This document shows, in pieces, positions 18,796 to 24,087 of a stretch of 24,087 nucleotides of DNA. The stretch is from Sphacelaria rigidula. Taxonomy: Eukaryota; Phaeophyceae; Sphacelariales. The stretch lies in contig CAXNAA020000227.1 of assembly GCA_964200075.2 (NCBI GenBank), positions 1 to 24,087 of the forward strand, given 5' to 3'. The notes under the pieces were generated by a model. That model was not told the origin of the DNA. It saw nothing but the letters and a program-made list of their open reading frames with translations, and searched no databases. The first letter of the stretch is position 1; each line of letters opens with the position of its first letter. A program made the position numbers and the translations under genes.

Positions 18796-19353
18796 CAGTA
18801 GTGGGCGGTCTAACTACTCATTTTGTGGCAGTTTGTGATTTTTCCGTGACTGGCGGCTTTCTTGGGCTCTTCGTGCTTGCCACCCCGTATCACATCGGGC
18901 ATCTCAAGATATTAATATCCGCTCATTCGTATCCGCTCCACATTCCAAGAAGAAAAAATCATCTATACTCAATATTGAGTGACTCAGCGGCTGACCGGTC
19001 ATTGGGGGTCCTATCACGTTCCAGCATAGATTCTTACTCTTGTGTATTTTCGATCAATCGAGCCCGTCCCGATCACATTTTCAAAAAAATGTACATTTTT
19101 ATTTCATTTGAATTTCTGCCTATTCAGTGCACTAAGGTGAAACTGTGTTTTACGGTCAATAACACCTTCCTGATGAACTGAGTATTCACTCGTTTCGCCC
19201 GATAACACTAACTAAGACTGACTTGGGCACTGTGTTTCGAAGATGATCTGTTGTACCAAAATCTACCGACGCTAGCACTTTCGAGTTTTATCGAAGAGTA
19301 GTACAAGATGATAACCTCAAAACACCCCTAAATAGTTGGACCGCCCACTGTTG
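18796..19353. mobile_element. 558-base element with short terminal inverted repeats
   Basis: The ends CAGTAGTGGGCGGTCTAACT (from 18796) and AGTTGGACCGCCCACTGTTG (to 19353) are reverse complements over a perfect TGGGCGGTC core and a good outer match. The interior is AT-rich, with a 126-codon plus frame (18801-19181) that shows no transposase features. I see no clear target-site duplication. The layout is that of a non-autonomous DNA transposon, possibly mariner-like from the CAGT-type end, but that assignment is a guess. Confidence 0.45.
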
Positions 19354-21137
19354 TGGAGGGCTGCGTCAAATCAGAGTAACGTTTTTGTTACAACACGACC
19401 CGCTAGGTGATGACTTTCGTTCGAAAACGTTGCTTTTCCATAATTTATCGCGCTCTCGCGGAGCTTCTGAGTGTTGAAAGCTAAAAGTAACGTAGCTATG
19501 CCTTACGTTGCCCGGAATATCGCTCGTTTGTCGTTAGCTTTATCACGGGTTGAAGATCTGGGTCGAATGTCGAGCGTAGAGGATAGACTTGAATGCTGTT
19601 TCTCGTATTGAGGTTCTTTATTCGCCGATGGTTCAACCATTGCGTTGGACTCACTGACTACACTAACGAACCAGAGTGACAGCTCTGGTATTCAAATTAT
19701 GATTCGAGCACAAGATTAAAAACGCCCGAAAAATGCCTGTGTCTGTTCAATATCGCCTTTTATCAGATAGCTGACGGTTGGATTAGCATGCGGCTGCGGG
19801 AAGACAATGGCGCACTGGGCGATGTTTTACTCGAGAAGATCTGATGAACAGCAGAAAGGCTACTTGTACGTACGTGGGCGGACTGGAGGGCGGCGGCGGG
19901 GAGGGGGCGGGGGGGCGGGGAGAGGGAGGGGCGTCAATGTGACTTGGCCGACACCCGCACCTGAGAGACTTGATCCTAAATCTGAAGGCTCAAGGTTATC
20001 TTGGGAACGGGGGGAGGCAGGGGTCCAACGGAAACATTCTTGGCACCAGTGCGTGCGTCCTGAAATATCATGTAACGCTTCGTGAAAAGCTCCATGATCC
20101 CGGGGGAAACTTTCGCGCCGTTGAATCGAACTCACCCTCTGACTCCTTTTGGGGGTATTTTTTCAAGTTGGCTCGGTAGATTATACCAGATTTTTGCCCG
20201 GCGCGCCTGCCAGAAAGGTTCCTCTGACGGAAGTAGGGCAAAGGGAGCACACCGTAGATACATATTTATTACAGTTTTGCCCCCGTTATTTGTAAAATGC
20301 GATCGGCAACACAGCACATCATGTTTGATTTGTTTCCCCTTGCCGGGGCAGAGAGACAAGCGAGAAGCCGATGATGCTTTATGTTGCCCCAATATTGTTC
20401 AGTCCTAACGATGATAGGACTCGGCCTCACGCCATTTGTACCAGTTGTTGCCCCCCCCTCTCCCCCTCTGGGGCTGTCGGGTGGAAGTTGACTCTTTTGC
20501 CATTATTTTCCTACTTGTAGTTGTGGTGTACTGACACTCTGTACTGCGTGGGTCTCGGCAGTTTAGAGCTCAATATCTAACCTGGGAACACCAGAGAGAA
20601 CCGCCGATTTGAGTTGATCGAGTCGACTGCCGTCAATACCTCGTTGACCAGACTGCTTCCGTGATCACCGCAAACAATCCTGTTTTCCAGTCAGTTGTTA
20701 ATAGGCGTCCCAAAAATTGGCATGCTATTTCCCTGCGTATTCCACGATGTCTTCTGCTCTAGTTGTACAGATTCAGTTAACTCCCGTCAGTTGAAGCCAC
20801 GCTCGCCGTACGTACCCATTTTTCGCAACTCTCTTGGCGGTTTTTCGTACAGTAGTACACTCTGTACGTCCACCATATATGTGAAGGAGCAAGGTGGGTT
20901 GTATTTGGTGCCCGCAGCTTTCTCAATGGTCAGTTTTCTGCGACAGCACTAGAGAAGTGGTCAACGCGTTGCTGATATTGCCACCAAATGCCTCTCTACA
21001 ACAGCAACAGTAGCAGTACCAATGGAAGGAGGTGACGAGTATATTTTTTTTTCGGTCTACATTTTTAGTAAAAGTAGGAATTACAGCAGTAGTATCATGC
21101 CGGTCAAGGAGGACATGTTAAGTTATGTTTTGTACAG
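19354..21137. other. unassigned, with a G-rich tract
   Basis: Apart from the G-rich tract at 19876-19931 I see no structure. Overlapping frames of 60-108 codons exist on both strands between 19807 and 20408 with no domain. A C/T-rich tract lies at about 20450-20468. A T-rich stretch and TTTTGTACAG at the end lead into the exon candidate at 21138. Confidence 0.35.
19876..19931 (+). other. potential G-quadruplex tract
   Basis: More than six runs of three or more G, several of four to seven, lie within 56 bases on the plus strand and satisfy the usual quadruplex pattern. It stands out from the near-neutral composition around it. Confidence 0.7.
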
Positions 21138-21206
21138 TCCAGGGTTGCGAGAATGAAAACACCGCTGGACTCGTGGGCAGACCGCGCGCAGGAGGCGAGG
21201 GAGAAG
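21138..21206 (+). CDS. candidate 69-base internal exon
   Basis: It is bordered by the acceptor TATGTTTTGTACAG and the donor GAGAAG|GTGAGG. It encodes 23 residues in phase 0 at both ends: SRVARMKTPLDSWADRAQEA followed by REK. The second half is a good amphipathic helix. Codon choice and the matching phase 0 of other candidates support it. The overlapping ATG frame at 21125 reads through the donor and looks less protein-like. Confidence 0.35.
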
Positions 21207-21545
21207 GTGAGGTCAAGTTCATCCGTTTCTTCGCCCTGCTCCACCGGTTCTTGCGTGTCGTCAGCCGAAGCGTAGTTTGTTCTCTCGGGAAGGGGTGGGT
21301 AGTGGGGGATTCGCTTCTGGCATGTTCTTTGCATGACGAACATACTGGCGCTTACTAGAGTTCGTTCGCAAGATAATTGAGTCATGGATCGCCTCCGATT
21401 TCGTGGAATACGATGTGGAAATAGCCTTCATGGTATAGGACGAGCCTCGGGTTGTGTGTCATGATAAGTCGGGGGGAAAATATGCCATACCGCGCGTAAT
21501 CTCCTCCCTCGCGACTCTTTGTCCATGTTGTGAGTCGAATCTTAG

Positions 21546-21645
21546 TTGGGTTCCTGTGGAGGCAAGAGGGGCGGGAAAGCGATTGCATGTGTTATCCTGG
21601 CGAAGATGATGACACTGCTAGCTGGGATTCGTATACTTGGAGGTG
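21546..21645 (+). CDS. candidate internal exon
   Basis: From an acceptor-like TCGAATCTTAG to the donor GTG|GTGAGT one frame stays open and reads GFLWRQEGRESDCMCYPGED followed by DDTASWDSYTWR. The acidic and aromatic second half looks coding. The acceptor is only fair and alternatives (TGTGGAG, TGTGAG) exist nearby, so start and phase are uncertain. The more obvious ATG frame over the same bases (from 21546, 129 codons) is Arg/Ser-rich and not convincing. Confidence 0.25.
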
Positions 21646-22509
21646 GTGAGTCTTGTCCCACCTCTGCTTTCGTAGACTGCGATGAGGCGAGCCTTCACCG
21701 TACAAGGTCACCATCATCACGAGAATATCCCGTCCCGCACTCAAATAACCTTTCAGCGCCCACCCCCCGTGTCGTAAGCCCAACGCGCAGATCGTTCCTC
21801 TGCTTCCTGTATCGTAGGTGGGCAAGGAGGATAGACGGGTCTGCTGCGGGTAAAAGTGGGCTGGGACATTCCGTCGTTCGATGCATTTTTTGTACTTACT
21901 TGGCCGATTTGTCGTTGAACAATCGATTTTCGTGAGGATTAGTTCGAGGCCTGTCATCTCGACGTCTGTTGCTTTTTGTTGAAAAAAAAAAGCTGCTTCA
22001 ACCGGTTTATATTTGTTTCGTGCTGTCCACCCCCCTTCTATCTTTGAGACGAGTCCGGAAGGTGTCATGAAACTACTGGAAACGCGTCAACCCGGCCCCC
22101 GGTGCTCGCCCTCCAGTTTGTAATAAAAGGAAATGGGGCAGACCTTTCGCATCCCTTCGACATTTTTTATTGTCTTTTTCGTTGGTACTCAGTCTCTGTA
22201 AGCTTGGAGGCAACATGACCCGGATTATTGACTTCCATTGTCGGCAGTGGAACCCACAGCAAGATATGGGGGAGTTATCGTCAGGTTTCAGTGTCCGGCA
22301 TTTGAATGACCGGAGAGAGAAACGGGAGAAAAAAATCCTGATATTTCCATCGTTATTCTTGATGAATATTTCCCCAAGTCAGTCAAGTAACGGCACGAAT
22401 GAAAGACCTGGGGCAGTTCCTTATGGTGAGTAAAGGCACAAACGTGGGAAATCCCCATCAGGGGGCTTCTACGTCGTTTCCCTGAAAAAAACTAACGGAT
22501 TCTGACACC
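21646..22509. other. unassigned
   Basis: A 158-codon minus frame (21592-22068) has no recognisable domain. On the plus strand a frame reaching a good donor (CTTATG|GTGAGT, 22425-22431) reads SSNGTNERPGAVPYG after an AG at about 22377. Its upstream part, NMTRIIDFHCRQWNPQQD from 22214, also looks mildly coding. I keep this as a hint only. Confidence 0.25.
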
Positions 22510-22752
22510 TTGGAATGCCTCGCTGTACTCGTAAAAGACGGGTCCATCGTACCTGTGCGTTTCTTCCGGCGGTCGTATTTTTATTTTGTGGTCAACCTTA
22601 CATTTTTCTCGTAGACCGAACAAATCTCGGGAGTTTTTCTGGACGTGACCGGTCTCCGGGAAAAATGCAAGTTTGGGCAAGAAAAGAAGTGCAGCCACCG
22701 GAAAAACACAGGTGTACTGGAACCGTCTCGACGAGTACAGAAAGGTATCCAA
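22510..22752. repeat. foldback element
   Basis: 22510-22620 and 22647-22752 are diverged reverse complements. TTGGAATGCC, CTGTACTCGT, ACCTGTGCGTTTCTTCCGG and GTAGACCG on the left match the complements of GGTATCCAA, ACGAGTACAG, CCGGAAAAACACAGGT and CGGTCTCC on the right. The loop is about 26 bases. Frames on both strands here (for example 22581-23054 minus and 22645-22950 plus) are by-products of the hairpin. A piece resembling its right arm (TCTCCACGAGTACAGAAGGG) is found at about 9547-9566. Confidence 0.65.
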
Positions 22753-22840
22753 GTCGTCAAAATCCGCCCAGCTCTGTTGGAGCGTAAAATGTATAATATC
22801 CGGGAAGGCACTTCCCAGATTTTCGTTTTCGTCTGCCACA

Positions 22841-23263
22841 AACACGGGATCTTACAAATTGGGGATGGATCTTTTGTTGGGGATGAGAAACCCGGAGGAT
22901 TGAAATCTTCAAAATATGGTTCCATTTCTTCACCTACTGATTGCCTTTGACGGCAGCTATACGCCATAGAGATTTGGATTTCGATCACCGAAATGTTGGG
23001 GTCCTGCGTAAAATACCGATTTGGGGGAATTTCGGGTGTCCGAACGGATGCCAAATGGCCCCGAAATTGTTTTTTTACCTAGGACCCCAACATGTCGGTC
23101 ATCGGAATCCACATTTCTATCGCGTGTAGCAGTTGTCAACAGACATCAGTAGGTGAAGAAATAAAACTATATTTCGACGATCTGGTGTGGATACGAAGAT
23201 TTTAATCCTCCGGGTTCTAGTCCCCAATGAAAGATCCATCCCCAATTTGTAAGATGCCGTGTT
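22841..23263. repeat. large foldback element, about 210-base arms
   Basis: The two halves are reverse complements with the centre near 23052. Outer blocks ACAAATTGGGGATGGATCTT and CCCGGAGGATT on the left recur inverted at about 23216-23250, TTCTTCACCTACTG at 22926-22940 recurs at about 23146-23160, and ATGTTGGGGTCCT near 22993 recurs inverted near 23080-23093. Similarity is high (about 80 percent or more by eye) and higher than in the other foldbacks, so it is younger. The open frames at 22941-23129 and 22957-23139 on opposite strands encode similar peptides because the DNA is palindromic. Confidence 0.8.
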
Positions 23264-23420
23264 CCATAAGGAGCGACCTAAGCCATGGTATGAATCTTCA
23301 TTTTTATTGCACTTGCCTCGTCAATCAGCAGATATTCAAAACCCCTCTTCTCAAACGGTCAGTTTAATGTCGAGGATAGTTTCAAAGTCTGAATTACAAA
23401 CGCGGTGACTTCGGTTTCAG

Positions 23421-23688
23421 GAAAGTACAAGGACTTCGTTGAATTTTTCGGAACTGGCGAGGTAAGTGATGACAATGCTTGTGAGCGCCACGGCATAAAC
23501 ACACGGCAGCTTTTCAAAGTGCTCCGTTGCAGTCCCAATTTCCGGACTACACCAAAAATCAAGCCGTCACGTTTCGTGCCCGGAGAAGTCTAAGCGCGAA
23601 GTCGAAGGAATTCGAAAAATTCCGAAATCTCCACAAAACTGTCGACCACAAAGGGCCTTGCACCTATGCCCTGAACAGAGGATCCTGA
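23421..23688 (+). CDS. candidate last two exons of an unidentified gene
   Basis: A 41-base block at 23421-23461 lies between TCGGTTTCAG and GAG|GTAAGT. In one frame it reads KYKDFVEFFGTGE and ends in phase 0. After a 71-base candidate intron ending CTCCGTTGCAG, 51 codons are open in the matching phase from 23533 to a TGA at 23686-23688 (SQFPDYTKNQAVTFRARRSL and on to HKTVDHKGPCTYALNRGS). The peptide is basic, with charged helical stretches. The 71-base intron is very short compared with the 892-base one seen in the SH3-like gene, and 51 open codons can arise by chance. No domain is recognised. Confidence 0.3.
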
Positions 23689-24087
23689 AAAATGAGGGTG
23701 ACCGAGGATATGGAGTTCGGGTGACCTCCCAAAAAATCATATTCCACGCGAAACATTTCTGCGATAACAACAAACTGAGGATTTTGTTTGTTGAAACTTT
23801 CCCCAAATTGCCTTGCCGCGCCTTGTTGCTCTCATGTCTGAAACCCCTCTAGAACATTCGTAACCGCTCTCACCAGGTGAGCAAGGGCGATGTTCAATGG
23901 ATTCCTTCATCTTCGAATAAATTAACAGCAGATCCTAGGAAATGGGGTTCATACAAGAAATGAGGTTGAAGTGGCATTTCTCTATCACAGGGATCACGCG
24001 AAACACTCACGACCGAGCAGAGCCATCTCCTCCCCCAAATGTCCGCAGCAGTTAAGCAGCTGTGGCTAGGTGTACCAAACGAATGCG
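23689..24087. other. unassigned window end
   Basis: A 24-base block at 23853-23876 lies between an acceptor (ACCCCTCTAG) and a donor (CACCAG|GTGAGC) and would encode NIRNRSHQ. This is too short to call. Nothing else is seen. Confidence 0.25.

Noticed and set aside
21592-22068. 158-codon minus-strand open frame
   Set aside because: No recognisable domain or splice context; overlaps a plus-strand exon candidate.
22581-23054. 157-codon minus-strand open frame
   Set aside because: It spans the arms of two foldback elements, which explains open frames on both strands.
1-24087. Bacterial operon, CRISPR array, phage or defence system
   Set aside because: No long coding frames, no ribosome-binding-site context, no regularly spaced repeats and clear GT/AG exon borders instead.
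15976-24087. Missing Gly-Trp strand of the second SH3-like repeat
   Set aside because: I looked for a Gly-Trp-containing block after an AG in phase 0. A Gly-Lys-Gly-Trp near 21290-21301 has no acceptor and the wrong surroundings.

Overview
The window looks like nuclear DNA of an intron-rich eukaryote. It contains no bacterial-style gene. No open frame exceeds about 200 codons, coding signal comes in short blocks bordered by GT/AG splice signals, and the rest is packed with decayed dispersed and inverted repeats. Near-neutral base composition, long introns, an SH3-like repeat protein and many hairpin-forming repeats fit a coccidian apicomplexan, a Sarcocystis-like genome being my best guess. 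That placement is inference. A run of 10 N at 18344-18353 shows this is a scaffolded draft assembly.

The best-supported gene content is on the + strand. Two exons, 13730-13845 and 14738-14975, join exactly in phase across an 892-base intron. The join rebuilds one SH3-like beta-barrel repeat (Tyr-Lys-Val start, Val-Arg-Ser motif, Pro-Val-Lys-Gly-Trp, Ile-Ile-Glu-Pro-Leu) and starts a second. A clean first-exon candidate lies about 10 kb upstream at 3696-3770 (start MGQVVALC, a likely acylated N terminus). A 42-base exon candidate sits between them at 8739-8780. The junctions of all four are mutually compatible: each runs phase 0 to phase 0, except the phase-2 join inside the SH3-like domain. 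They could therefore be one gene of more than 11 kb, but the link is not proven. Weaker exon candidates on the same strand lie at 18539-18648, 21138-21206, 21546-21645 and 23421-23688. They may belong to the same gene or to later ones.

The remaining 95 percent or so is intron or intergenic sequence made largely of mobile-element remains. From left to right these are: a tRNA-like retroposon between perfect 12-base direct repeats (155-249); a composite repeat (625-985) seen again, with one half inverted, at 7180-7718; a second dispersed family (1933-2150 and 16261-16505); a 72-base tRNA-like body (2188-2259, minus strand); foldback elements at 9241-9530, 12610-13010, 13031-13458, 22510-22752 and 22841-23263; a two-copy direct repeat around the assembly gap (17421-18305); and a 558-base element with short terminal inverted repeats (18796-19353). 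Together this reads as one or more long-intron genes whose introns serve as landing sites for small non-autonomous elements. I found no gene cluster or defence or metabolic system that can be claimed as new. The most notable features are the SH3-like protein and the dense set of hairpin elements.
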